Source: Tigriopus japonicus (taxonomy: Eukaryota > Arthropoda > Copepoda > Harpacticoida > Harpacticidae). Taken from it: a stretch of 64,000 nucleotides of DNA. The position numbers and the translations under genes were made by a program. The notes under the pieces were generated by a model. The model saw only the letters and a list, made by a program, of their open reading frames with translations, was not told the DNA's origin and ran no database searches. Where the stretch lies: the NCBI GenBank assembly GCA_010645155.1, contig JAAGOF010000323.1:294981-358980 (forward strand), read 5' to 3'. This document shows positions 25,801 through 37,249 of the stretch, piece after piece; the first letter of the stretch is position 1; every line of letters begins with the position of its first letter.

Positions 25801-27420
25801 ACATCCACAAAGAAAATACCTAAAAGTCCCATCTCTGGTTGGCTTCTTGTCCATCTGTCTGAGACTTGCTAACTGGAACCTACTCCTCGATCGCAGTAGT
25901 CGGACATGTGCATGTAGTACGTACATAGGTACAACGTGGGGTTGAAATTGACGCGGGTGATTGGGATCCGAGATACTCCACGAAATCCTGTTTGTACTAC
26001 CTCGCCAGAGGGGGACAGTTCACCAATCTGAATGATCTTGTCCGCAGATTGTATGGGTTTGTCAAGCGTTTACAGCAGATGACATATTCAAATCAATCAT
26101 AGTTTATCGGCCACATCTTCCCCTCAATGAACGCGCCACAAACACTTGACTCGGAATTGGTCACATTTCTCAATATCTGACCTCACGAGGCGGATTATCA
26201 GGATCAGCATGTGTAACGTGCCTCTGCGATTGTTTTTACATGAGGATGGATAAAAATCAATGTTTTGCTGCTCTATTACATACAACTAGCTTCCCAGTTT
26301 GGCAAAGACTGGGTTTGATGACACGAGTAACGAGTAACTACGAGTCACACCCATGTTAGTGAAGAACGGTGGAATAAATCACTTCTTGCGCGCATCTCGA
26401 CGGCGACAAAAACTGTTATGACAAATGATTTCTGGAACTTTGGGCGCATGAAGCGCTCATAGTCAGGGTGTCAAACCTTTACCATTAACTCGACTTGGAC
26501 TTGAGAGAGTAAATGGTGCATGATAATATTGCAAAAAATGACGATCCATAACGATTTCGGGTGGTTGGTTGAAGGGAATGAAAAATGAAAGATGTTGAAC
26601 GTGTACCACTTTGTCCAGAGGAACAAAACGTTGGTTTAAAAAGAATTAGAGACCAGAAGGAAATTGAAATGTACTGCCGTTGAAGTTTTACGTCAAGTGA
26701 GCCTGACAAGTGGCTTTGATCTGTTGGCTAAGATCGGTTCCAATGAAATCCCCAGACTTCGAAGAACCCAGAAAAATATATATCTGCATAGACATCTTAA
26801 TTCACCCGGAGATAGGACTGACCAGTGTTTGAGATCAATCTTGGAATGAATACTGGAATACTAAGTAGAATCTAAATTGAACTTGAGACTGGGGATATTT
26901 CTTGACTTACACAAGTGTGGTGTTACTAATAAGTATTTGGTTTCTCTCGATTCTAAGAGTCGCTGAAAAAAATAGCTTTAGTAGCTTCGTAAGTAATCAA
27001 CATCTTTCATAAGGAGTAGCGAACAAGGAGCAATGAAATAAAAAGCATAGAGCGACAACCGGTCTACCATTCTAGTCAGATTCAATTAGAATTTTCGTTA
27101 AAAAATGAAACGGTCTTTTCTTTCTTGTTTGCATTTGGACTCTGGCGATCAAAATTATAAATTCCGACATATTCTAAAAGTGACATAAACTCGTAGGAAT
27201 CAATACTTTTACTATATTGACCAAGTTATCGCAAATTCTCCACTTGTGAATTGAAAAAGAAGTCTATTTTTCAATATTTTAGCTTGTGTCGGTCGTTTGA
27301 TGATCTTTTCATCATTCATTGGACCTTCTTTATTTCAGGGGTGGGGGCTGGGGGTGTCATTCCATATCTTGGCAAAACATGCCTTTGTATCAAATGAAGA
27401 ATTTGACATGATTTCATAAT

Positions 27421-29102
27421 GGGTCGCATGTTAACGCATCTAATTCATGGTGTTTAGTATACTATAATTGCGCTTGAGTATACTCTAATTCTAGTTTGGT
27501 CGTAACATGCGGAATAATTGAACAAACCTCAAGATAAGTATACTCTTCCGGCAGAGATATTTTTAAGTATACTCTAAGGGCACGAGTGCACCTTTGTGTT
27601 GCACTCGCGCTCTTTAGATTAGAGGCTGTGACTCAGTGCGCCCATTTCAGCGAGGGTGAAATAAGCCTAAGTTACCCATATCTGCTACATTCTGCGTTGA
27701 GAAAAGCTGTCTGACCATAAAAAAACTGTTTGTGTGGAAACACTGGGCCTGTGTTGTTAAACACAAGTTTAAACAGTTAAACTTCAAGTCCATTTACTAA
27801 ACAAATGCCTTCGGACTCGTTCAAAATCGAACTGAAAGTCGATTTCTCAAAGATTTTCAAGTCTAACTGAATCCAATTCAACTTTAAGCGGGAACTCTTG
27901 AAGAAAACGACGAGAGGAACGATTTGATCATCTTCCAACGTGCTCGGAAACATCAAAAAGTGCGTCAATCAGACAAATGAATGAGCCTTCTTCCTTCAAC
28001 ACCACCACCCCCGGATACAACGAACCAATGGATGGGTATGGAATCAATAGAAAATTGTGAATAAAAGACACAAGGCAGAATAAGAGACATCGACTCCGCT
28101 TGCAAATCCATCCCTCATCACTCAATGGCCACTCCTACCAATGGACTTGTCCACGGATCAACCAACTACGCAAAAGCATAAAAGAAAAAAAACTTCAACG
28201 GGAATAATAAGCCGCGCTCATGGAAGGCCCTGCCAAAATTGCCCATCTTCAACCCAAGAACCCACAACGCTCCCATGTTGTCAATAACGTCATTTCAGTC
28301 CATGTGTTTGAGACACTGCTGTTTTTTCGATTTGAAATTGATGCCAAAAAATCGGATAGATAAGCCGCTTCAAGGAAAATAGGATTTGGTCTAAACATTC
28401 TCAAGAGTTCATGGGAGCATAACTAGAACGACCAAACGGATTGGATCGTGTCCCGGACTTTCTCTACAACTATCACTTTTAATTCAAAAGATGCTCCAAT
28501 ATGTTCATTTGTGTTATTCTCCTAACGAGTAATTAAGATGCAAGTTTTCGCCACGGAAACGAAAAAAGACATTGAAAGAATAAATGCTGCTGTTTCAATA
28601 ACATTTTCGAGGAAATTTCAATACCAATAGAACTATGGATTACGCCTTTTGTATCCTTTAATTCTGAAAGCTCCGAGGACATCTTGTTTTTTTTGGGACC
28701 TCTCGAGACCTACTTTCTTATGACATACTATATGTTTAGTGTATTTGAGCCACAAATGACAAATTGTCTTCAATTTTGAAAACTAGGAAAGAACTAGGCC
28801 CACCATTTATGTTTTATCATTATCAATAATTGCAAATACTGTACCAATGAAATTCAGCTCGGCTTTGAAATATCTGTCACAGAAACCCTCCTTGTCCCCG
28901 TTTTGACGTGTCAAATCTATCTTTGGTCTCGCAAAGCTATCCTCTACTTTGAAATTGCATGGGCAAATTGTGTGAGTACACAACAATTGCTATACTCATC
29001 TGTTTGTTTCACGTTAAGTATACTTGAGGTCAGCTATGTAGTAAGACCAGAGATGAGTATACTATAAAACAAATCGATCTTATGTGCGTTAACATGCGAC
29101 CC
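27421..29102. mobile_element. 1.68-kb TIR element with AGTATACT subterminal repeats
   Basis: The 19-mer TGGGTCGCATGTTAACGCA at 27420-27438 recurs exactly, inverted, at 29085-29103. If the element proper begins at GGGTCGC, it is flanked on both sides by AAT, a possible 3-bp duplication as in PIF/Harbinger-like elements, although AAT is not the usual TWA. The palindrome AGTATACT occurs at 27456, 27477, 27537 and 27566 on the left and at 29017 and 29056 on the right. The outermost copies sit 35-40 bp from each terminus, as subterminal transposase sites do. The 1.3-kb interior encodes no recognisable transposase, so the element is non-autonomous. I cannot assign the superfamily firmly. Confidence 0.75.
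27582..27607. repeat. Small inverted repeat inside the TIR element
   Basis: CGAGTGCA is followed about nine bases later by its reverse complement TGCACTCG. It lies just inside the left subterminal repeat block of the element at 27421-29102. Confidence 0.55.
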
Positions 29103-29407
29103 AATGTCTATAATGAGGGATGTGATACTTGATGCGCGCATTGTGTACTCTTATCATACTGAGTTTTTGAAATCTTATGTGGGAAAACGCTCATTGTGGT
29201 ATTTACTGTTTTCTCACATAAGATGGAAACCCATGAATTTGGCCGTATAACGATGATTTTGAGTCATTGCAAATATTCGCAAATCCCTCACGTAATTTAC
29301 AGAAGATATGTCTCAAACTTCATTCACAGCGTTTGATAAGAACCTCCTGTTCACATTTTTGTGTCTGACATTTTAAGAGCATTCATGAACTGAGGCAAGG
29401 TTAAGGA

Positions 29408-30817
29408 ATGTTCCAATCTTTAGCTCTTCATCAGTTCTTAGTTTCACCAAAAGGGGTCTCTCCCAGTCTCATAGAGCTATTCGAGCCTTTCCTTTCTTGT
29501 CTCTCTTCTTCGAAACGGTTTCTTAGATCAGCTGTTGTGAGTAAGTACTGGATATATGAGAGTATGAATGTCTTTGTCGTTGCTCAATCAGTGCTCATGC
29601 ACTTGTATTCACTATTTTTAGGTTCTGCGAGCATTGAAAAGCCTCTTGAAGTGAATGGAAGTGACCAAGTCATGACATTGGCCGTTCCTCCTTGTCACGT
29701 AATTGATTTTTGGCCCCCGGTCCGAAATGACTTGACTCAAGTCACATGGTCACATGCCACCAATTCAAGAGAGAAATTGACCAGGGCGATCCAGGGTGAG
29801 TACGTAGAGTAGTAGGAGTAGTACCTCTCAGAAATGTGATGATTCATGCCCTCTTGGTCAAATGCTTAATTAGTCCGTCGCTCTTTGAAGCTCTCTTTCT
29901 CACTCTCATCGTCATGGACGTCGACGACTCGAGGGCTCCAATTTCTTTCGAGAAGAGATTGAATGGGAACGAACCGATTAGTATCATTGGTAGGCCATCA
30001 GTTCTGGACTCGTTTTGAAATTACAGATCCTAAATTGATGATGATTGAGGCTGATGTTGTGAAAGGTAGCTTGTTTGGCCAATCCGAAATCCAACCCATC
30101 ATGGCTCATCCACCTGAAACTCAATCGGACCTGTCTTTAACCGAATTTATTGAGATGGTTTGGCCGGTAAATGCACAAGATATTTTCTCGCAACTTGTAG
30201 CTAGATTTTTATGTTTTTAATTCGTTTTTGCTAGGCTCGAAAAGGTATCAAATTGGATTTTAAGGACATTTCCATCGTTGAGAAATCTCTTCAGATTATT
30301 TCCAGTACTCCAAAGGAACAAGTAAGACCACGTGGACAAAAACCAATTTGGGTTAACTTTCTCTTCTCCACGGACTCTGTTCCAGTTGAATTTTCCAATT
30401 TGGTTCAATGCGGATATCCTATCAGGTCCTGGATCAAGCAAAGAGCCTTTGCCACCTGACATTTTCCTCCACCACTGTCAATCCTACTTTCCCTTCTTCA
30501 CACTAAGCCTTGGATGGACCACTGGATTTGATCCCGAGAAGCCTCTCAAATACAATTCCAAGCATATTGAGGACATGCTTCAGGCCATAAATACCATTAT
30601 TCAATCCGATCACCACTCTTGGTTCACTTTTCCCGTGCGAACCGCTTTGGCTTTAAATTCCCTCCCGGAATTGGAACACCTTTTGGAACGAGGGGGACCA
30701 AACACTACGCTGACATTATGGACGGCTGAAGGAGATACATATGATTCGTCGAAATTATACCATTTCATTGATACCATTGGACGAAAACGGGTTTATGTGG
30801 ATCTGCCGCCTACATAA
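29408..30817 (+). CDS. FAM151B: FAM151/menorin-like protein (DUF2181)
   Basis: This spliced gene encodes a FAM151 domain, a PLC/GDPD-like barrel family that includes nematode menorin. Supported exons are 29622-29795, 30027-30166, 30235-30321 and 30386-30817, all with GT-AG borders and matching phases. A first exon 29408-29540 (donor GTAAGT) joins in phase but has no family resemblance, so the start is uncertain. With it the protein is 321 residues; from the Met at 29672 it is 260, close to FAM151B (about 276). Family landmarks in order are TWSHATNSREKL, MIEADVVKG, PIMAHPPET, GIKLDFK, PIWFNADILSGPG, FPVRTAL, and the C-terminal LTLWTAEGD and VYVDLPPT. The His, Glu and Asp of the first three blocks are the putative active-site or metal residues. 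Menorin acts outside the cell in dendrite patterning in worms, while a role here is unknown. A membrane-protein gene starts 189 nt downstream on the same strand. Confidence 0.85.
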
Positions 30818-31006
30818 AAAAATAGAGAAATTCAAAATTCCCTTCGACCTTTGACCCCAATCAAAAGCCAATTTGTCCTTTTATCATGAGTTTTGTGATG
30901 ACATAACGTCGAAGTATGGAATTCCGCGAGCGGAAGTATGTTCAAGTATTATCACCATCGCGTTTCGCTTTTTGTCTTGCCCTCTCAATAAGTATTCTTC
31001 TTCACA

Positions 31007-31516
31007 ATGGCGAGTGCTGAATATGCCAACTCTAGCTACTACAGCACCTACCAAGTTGAACCTCATTATGAAAACTATAACGAACCGTAAGTGAATAATA
31101 AATTAAGGAGTTATCTGTATTGTAGTTGATTTAGAATATCACAGTATTCTTTCATTTCACTCAGGTCCAAGCCTAAACATGAAGATTCTGTCAGTAATGT
31201 TGCATTCGATGTACCTCAAGAGACGGATCAGGAAACAGGCCGATGTTGTAATGAGATCTGCTCCAGCCGAAAGAGAGTCTATGCTCTCATTTGCGGTTTA
31301 TTGACGCTTACTGTGATTATCCTTATATCGGCTTTGGTACCTCTTTTTTATCAACCATCCTCCCAATATTCGCCAATACCGTCAGAAAACCAAACTTATC
31401 GTGCGACTCCAATACCAAGCCAATTTGATTATGAGACTCCAATACAAAACCAAACTCCCTATGAGACTCAAGACCAAAGTCCAATCCAAGAAGATTTAGT
31501 ACCTTCTAAAGGCTAA
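31007..31516 (+). CDS. Small single-pass membrane protein, unidentified
   Basis: Two exons (31007-31086 and 31165-31516, GT-AG intron of 78 nt) encode 143 residues. The N-terminal 60 residues are polar, with Tyr-rich (SSYYSTYQ, HYENYNE) and acidic parts. Then comes a Cys cluster (RCCNEICSSRKR), one strong membrane span (about 68-92, rich in Leu, Ile and Val), and a C-terminal tail of about 50 residues. The tail repeats ATPIPSQFDYETPIQNQTPYETQ-like units, cited here only in part: TPIP/TPIQ and YET. It has NQT sequons. The basic RKR before the span suggests the N-terminus is cytoplasmic and the repeat tail outside. AATAAA lies 27 nt past the stop. I do not recognise the family. It follows the FAM151-like gene by only 189 nt. 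Confidence 0.7.
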
Positions 31517-31542
31517 AGTGAAAACCTTTACATGTACTTGAA

Positions 31543-31548
31543 AATAAA
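31543..31548 (+). terminator. Polyadenylation signal AATAAA
   Basis: AATAAA occurs 27 nt after the stop codon of the small membrane-protein gene. A T-rich stretch follows at about 31568, consistent with a cleavage and polyadenylation region. Confidence 0.65.
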
Positions 31549-31978
31549 TATACCACGATGTAAATTCGATTTTTTTTTCACCAAAATAAATTTCTTCCGT
31601 CCATTTTACTGACAAGGCCTGTTCCAATGTGGAACTTGTGAGCTATACATACGAGATTGGATAGATTGGGAGGAGATATATCGTCGAATAATTGGTCAGT
31701 TCAAAGAAGGTGCCTGCCTAAACACCCAACCAACAATCTGGGCTCCTAAGGCGAGAAGAGCATAGAAGAAGCTCTTGTTTGAATGAGTGTCTAAGTGTTT
31801 ATTCATGCAGATGTGACCACACCACTTAGTCAAGCGACGAGAGTGAGCGAGAGACCCGTTGAAGATGTGGGCACAGGTTCTTAATCTTTACTCGGGCACG
31901 TGTAGCCTGTTCTACTGAGCACAGAGAAGAGTCGTACCACCTCACACATATACACACATACCATACGTACGGACATCC

Positions 31979-31994
31979 ATGCATGCATGCATGC
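31979..31994. repeat. ATGC tetranucleotide microsatellite
   Basis: Four perfect ATGC units are followed by a TTAC/TACT run to about 32010. This is simple repeat DNA. Confidence 0.8.
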
Positions 31995-32224
31995 TTACGT
32001 ACTTACTTACTCAAAGCTTACTCCATCCTCTGGAATGCACGCGAGGAAGCGAGAGTGTGTTTTTGTTGATGCTTTTGAGTTCCCGTCAAGTGGAGAGCAG
32101 TGAGCTACTCTTCAAGAACTTGTCGAGGAATTTCTTCGTGTTCGTCCACATTCAACCATGGTCCAAGCCAGACAATACATAAGAATACTTCACTGTACCG
32201 TGCATATTACAAAGGTATTTTAAA

Positions 32225-32290
32225 CAGAGATCATCATGCCTTCTCTCTCTCTCTCTCGGCTTTGAATGGTGAAAAAGAGAGAAAGAGAGA
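32225..32290. repeat. CT tract followed by GA tract
   Basis: A CTCTCTCTCTCTC run at about 32241 and GAGAGAAAGAGAGA at about 32275 lie some 30 bases apart on the same strand. Together they could form a stem. GA/CT tracts can bind GAGA-type factors in arthropods, but that role is conjecture here. Confidence 0.55.
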
Positions 32291-34952
32291 CATGGACAAG
32301 TAGGTGCAGAAGTCGAAGAAGTTGTGTCGTGTGCGGATCATCAACTTGACATGATCTCCTCAGAGATTACCTTGGAGTAGGTATATTTTAAAGAAATTAG
32401 CTCCCAAAATGGACTAGTTACAAACTTGGGATGGAAGATGGTTGAAATGAAAATGTTTTACAGCACACTTCAGAGGGTAAAAAATGATGAAAAAAGATGG
32501 GTTAACACTAAAAATTACACTAAACAGTCCATGGGAATCTGTGAATTACTACATAGACAGGAGTCCCACACAAGCATGAATCACCACAACTAGGGTATTT
32601 AACTAGAGGCATTATATTTAGTGCTGGCCGAGACAGGTTTCGAAAAGAAAAAAAAACACGTGGTTTAAGACCTATTTCGAGTGAGTGTAGTGGGTGTGAT
32701 AGCAATCCTGGATTCGTTTAATCAGACCACATTTTTCTTCGCCCAAACAGGGAAGAAAGAGTCTGCTTGGGTGAGTTAAATTCGTACTGTATGACTGAAA
32801 ATGTTCAAAAGTGGAGGCAGTAATAACTCAAGTTAGAGTTGGCTCCACAAATCAGGAAGAAGATGATCTCCTTGGCTTGGCAGGGTCGCCACTCTCCATC
32901 ATGATGCAACAGGGTCACTGTTATGATCATCCTCACATTAGAAGAGATGCAGAGACTGACTGAATGACTGACTTAGTGGTGGTTCGTTTGTTAGATCTCC
33001 ACCCATTACGTCGACTCGTGTCTTCGTCGTCCACCCGCGCATTTTTTGGGAGATTTTCGCCCTCGAGGACCCTGATGAGTTCCCATCAATCATACCCATC
33101 TCTTACCGCCCCAAAGTTGTGTCTTCTGGCTTAAAGATCCATCCTCGAGAGCCCTGTCTTCCGTCTCATACATGACGACAAGGTCCAATGAAATAATCAC
33201 GATTGGGCCCATCTTGGGTGTTCCATTTGTCAACGATGGATTTCGTTTTGTTCCATAGAAGATTGATTGGATAGAAGAGCACAAGGAGGTCTTGAGATTT
33301 GCAGAGTAGAATCTGGGACCAAACTAAGTGTGCTCGAATCTGATCCATGTTTGTGGAAGTGGGTTGAAAGCCAACAAGATCCGCCCTCTCTGGCAAGGTG
33401 AGGAAAATCGGGAAGTTCAGACCTAAATCGGTACAGTTGTTTTATTTTGAATCATGATTCCTTTCTGCCACGTCAGGTATGTGGAAACCTAAATTTTGAT
33501 TTATTCCAGATGGTAAGGTTTCTATAGATATAACACCTTTTTAGGTTATTTGTTATGATCTCGACTACTTCCAAATCGGCAAGGTTGTTACTTTAAGCCA
33601 TAATTCCTTGCCGTAAGGTATGGTAAATTTTTATTTTGACACGGTCCAAAGTATCTTCTGTCGATAATCAAACCCTTTTTTGAGTGACCCCATTACGGTA
33701 AATGATGCCTACTATTCGTCACTTATGAGTACCAATTGGGTATTTGAATGTACTTTTTCGAGCGCAAGAAAAGAAATTTTGACAGAATGAATTGTTGAAT
33801 AGGAAGTGAGGAGTTACGACTGGATTTGCAAACGTGTTGACAGTTTAACGACGTTTGGGTGCACTTTTGCAGAAATTTCATTTTCCCACTTGAAGGCGAA
33901 CGAGAGACACGAGGTGAGGAAGGTGCCTTTGCAATCTTTCTGGTCTCATCGTACTGCCTTTTCAAATGATCCCATAACTTTCCGTCAAGAGACGTGCGAA
34001 GTAGTCTACGAAGATGACATACAACGTGGCCAAACGATTCCCAAATTGACTTAACTCCGAAGGCACGAGCGAAATCCCTACTAGACTCAGTGCTTAATTA
34101 GCTTCTCATATTCCTAGGTGTTTGCCCTGCCCAGAATTCAACTTGCTCCAAAGAAATGTCGTCGATATACCCTTGTATACTTAAAGTCATTTTTCGTGAC
34201 GTCACTCGCCACCATCTGAAGCTGGAACGAATTCCCCTCCCCGACCAATGGCCTCCATTTCGCCTTCTGTCCCTGGCAAACACTCAGAGATCAGGGGGAC
34301 TCTTTGCCCTAAGCAAGCAGTTTCCCCATCCTCCTCCTCCTACCTCTTCTATTCGCCTTCCTTCGCCTTCTTCTCCTACCCAAGTTCCTACTCCTCAAAC
34401 GTGGACTGCAGGATTATGGGGCACTCCAAGGAGGAAGCCACCCGTTCTAACACGACACAGAGAAAGAGAGGGCTCCGAGCAGTCCAGCTGGTGAAGAGAT
34501 CGAAATTTGGGAGCCTCTTTTGGTGGTAAGGGGCTCCTGGAAGGACGGAGCGGAGATTTGCTCGGCCATCATCGGTTTGGCACTCTCGGAAAAAGTGAGT
34601 TTTTTCGCAGCTGGCGGCGCTCCCTCGAGTTGGTGAGTGGGAGCTGTAAATGGAAAAAAGTCAGTCGTTGCCCGCCCAGCAGTCGAGACGTTTGAAACGT
34701 GCTAAAGAGCGAGGCCTCTGAGTTGAGAGAAAAAAATATCCTCTTGCATTGTTCCTCGATCAAGTTTGTGACATGGTTGCTAATATTGGCAGCCTGGAAT
34801 TGACAGTGGTTGATAAAAATTCAAAGGAAGCATCTTTGCTCTAATCAGAGTTATTCTACTTTGATCACCCCTTCCGCCCGGGGTGAATTCGAAATTAATT
34901 CTTCATCACCAGACCTTCAGTGCTTCTCACGAGCTTGTTGTGACAGTTGCCA

Positions 34953-34974
34953 ATGTGCGAATATGAATAAATGA
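34953..34974 (+). promoter_or_regulatory. Two short uORFs before the POU start codon
   Basis: Two tiny upstream frames precede the main ATG at 34971: ATG TGC GAA TAT GAA TAA at 34953-34970, and ATG AAT AAA TGA at 34963-34974. The second stop (TGA, 34972-34974) overlaps the main start as AATGA. The first ends on the base before that ATG. Such an arrangement can limit translation or drive re-initiation, possibly at the Met at 34980, which has a better context (CCAATGG). Confidence 0.55.
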
Positions 34975-37249
34975 CCCCAATGGCTGCTGCTTACCTAAGT
35001 GGTGTCCCGGTATCCACAAACAACAACGGGGATCCTTCCTCAAATAGTGTCACTCCTGAAGACTCCTTGACTCACTCCCACTCCGGGGTGATGAACCTAG
35101 TGAATGCAGGTTACGGGTCGCCTCGAAGTGCAGTCGAAATGCATGAAATGAAGTACCTCCCTCCCCAACACCAGCCTCTGCATAATGGCCACCATGGCTT
35201 GACCTCTCACACGCACTGGGGGATTCCCACCCCAGATGCAGGCCCCCATTGGCCCATGCATCCCGGCGTCCATTCCCTCTATTCTCAGGATCTCAAGCAA
35301 GACATTAAACCCCATAGTCCTGCTGACTTCCAGAACTCCGTGGTCAGTCGCTCAGTGTCAGGGGTTACACATCCTGCGGCCATGGCCGCTGTAGCCGCCC
35401 ATCATCCATCCAGTTGGAACCCTCCACCTGTGTCATCGCCCTACCTCTCCATGACCCCGAGTTCTGGGGGTGGTGGTGGTCCCAATTCACCATCCCCACT
35501 CCAACACCATCCTGCTTATGGCATGAATGGAGTTCTCCCTGGTCAGATGCATCATCCGTTTGTGGAGCGATATCGGGAAAGTCATAACTCGAGTCCACGT
35601 TCCGGGACTGATGAAGATGGAATGCAAACACCGACCTCAGGTATGTTTGGTTTTAGCGTGTACATGGGGTCCAAATCTCGCCTGAAATTTTCCTATTCGA
35701 ACAAATGGCCAGGCTTTGGACAGTTTATGGACGGCATTCTTTCAAAGAAGTGTCTTTTTCGCTGTTGTTGATAGCTGTTTTGTACCTTTTGATTGTGATA
35801 GACCCCACACAAATTTTGAAAGATTTTGTTTCTACTAAAGTATTCTTAGAGAATCCAAAACGCTGAGGGCCAAGTCATTCATTTTTTATCTTCATTTCTT
35901 TCAAAAACTCAGAAAAGGGGGAAGTTGAAGGGTTTGCGCTGGGTCGCTTTTTCTCTCGCATTTAACTAGCGTGCTTCCTCGTCCGAAAGAGTGTGGCAAA
36001 TCGTTGGTTTTCATCCATATCGTTGCCCACGTGCCCGATAATTGATCAACTTTTTCTCTCTAAATTGAATTATAAAAGCCAGACAAACGACGACAGTCAG
36101 GCAAGCAAGCGAGCAAGCCTGGTTTTCGAGTCCTTTGGAACGCCAGCCAAAGGCATCGTTAGACCTCCCTTAATGATCATTTTTGAGTCAAAACTGTGTT
36201 ATCACGATCTAAGCCACGAAACACATCTTTTGTCGTGATCTAGCCCCACAATTTTGTTGGAAATTGGATTTCCAGTATCTAAGACCTGCCACAATTCAAT
36301 CCAGTATGAGTAGCGAAAGAGAACAATGGTTTTTAGAGATCCGTAACCATGATTGTTTAGACAACGAGGCACCATAAGACCCTTCTGTTTGGTGAACATG
36401 ATCTTTGATTTAGATTACCTCGCCAATTAATGAACAAGTCCAAAACGGACAATTTCTTGTTAAAGTCATTGATGAAAGAATGCCGTTCCAAATACAAACT
36501 TTGATGCGACACTTCCGTGGGGACAAACAACAGACCATTATTAAAATCCAATAGACTCCTGCTTTTCAGATGACTTGGAGTCCTTTGCGAAGCAATTCAA
36601 GCAAAGGCGCATCAAACTGGGCTTCACCCAAGCGGACGTCGGATTGGCCCTTGGAACCCTCTACGGTAACGTGTTCTCACAGACAACAATCTGCCGATTC
36701 GAGGCCCTCCAACTCAGTTTCAAGAACATGTGCAAACTTATGCCCCTACTGAAGAAGTGGTTGGCGGAGGCCGATTCCACGACGGGAACCTCGGCGTCCA
36801 TAGACAAAATCGCTGCCCAAGGCCGGAAGCGGAAAAAGCGAACCAGCATCGAAGTGTCCATCAAAGGTGCCCTCGAGCAACATTTCAACAAGAACCCCAA
36901 ACCCTCAGCTCAGGAGATCTCAATGCTAGCAGACAGCCTCCAGTTGGAAAAGGAGGTGGTGCGGGTCTGGTTTTGTAACCGGAGGCAGAAGGAGAAGCGG
37001 ATGACCCCACCCCAGATTGGTGGTGAAGGTTATTCTCCGCTCGACGGAAATGGAGAGCACCATCTTCCTCCGGGTCACTATGACCACCCCAATCCTCACC
37101 ACCTCTCTCATGACCCTAGGGATCACCTTTCGTCAATGGGTCAGTGTTCACCCGCCAGTTCCATCCACGCCCACCAGCACAGTCCACCAATGATGTCGCC
37201 TCAGCACCTGCCTGGTCATCTGGTACCCCATTCCATGCCTAACCACTGA
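34971..37249 (+). CDS. vvl: Class III POU-homeodomain transcription factor (vvl/POU3F-like)
   Basis: Two exons, 34971-35640 and 36570-37249, encode 449 residues. The 929-nt GT-AG intron falls in phase 1 at the first Asp of the POU-specific domain. The N-terminal 220 residues are rich in His, Pro, Ser and Gly and probably activate transcription. The POU-specific domain spans about 224-296, with [19 protein letters not shown] typical of class III. A linker ([10 protein letters not shown]) leads to the homeodomain, about 309-368, with [10 protein letters not shown] at its start and [15 protein letters not shown] in helix 3, including Cys359, the POU hallmark. The tail of about 80 residues is His/Pro-rich. 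Residue 281 is Met (CKLMPLL) where class III proteins normally have Lys. Members of this class bind ATGCAAAT-like octamers and control neural, tracheal and epidermal development in arthropods; this role is inferred. An alternative start is Met4 (34980). Short uORFs precede the gene. Confidence 0.92.

Larger units (their letters stand above)
19770..27419. other. Gene-poor stretch with simple repeats
   Basis: No intact gene is supported. Items seen are a near-palindrome at 20986-21009, a short open frame with a signal-peptide-like start at 21077-21259 (minus), and a pyrimidine-rich tract around 22830-22890. A few ORFs exceed 100 codons (for example 22551-22973 minus and 23550-23981 plus) but overlap others on the opposite strand and show no recognisable domain. 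Confidence 0.45.
31549..34952. other. Region upstream of the POU gene
   Basis: No supported coding sequence. It carries an ATGC tetranucleotide run (31979-31994) and a CT tract followed by GA runs (32225-32290). The last kilobase is likely to hold promoter and 5' UTR of the POU gene, possibly including untranslated exons that cannot be placed from sequence alone. Confidence 0.45.

Noticed and set aside
30235..30462. Reading through intron 4 of the FAM151-like gene as coding
   Set aside because: The 64-nt segment shifts the frame and ends in a stop, while removing it restores the family motif PIWFNADILSGPG.
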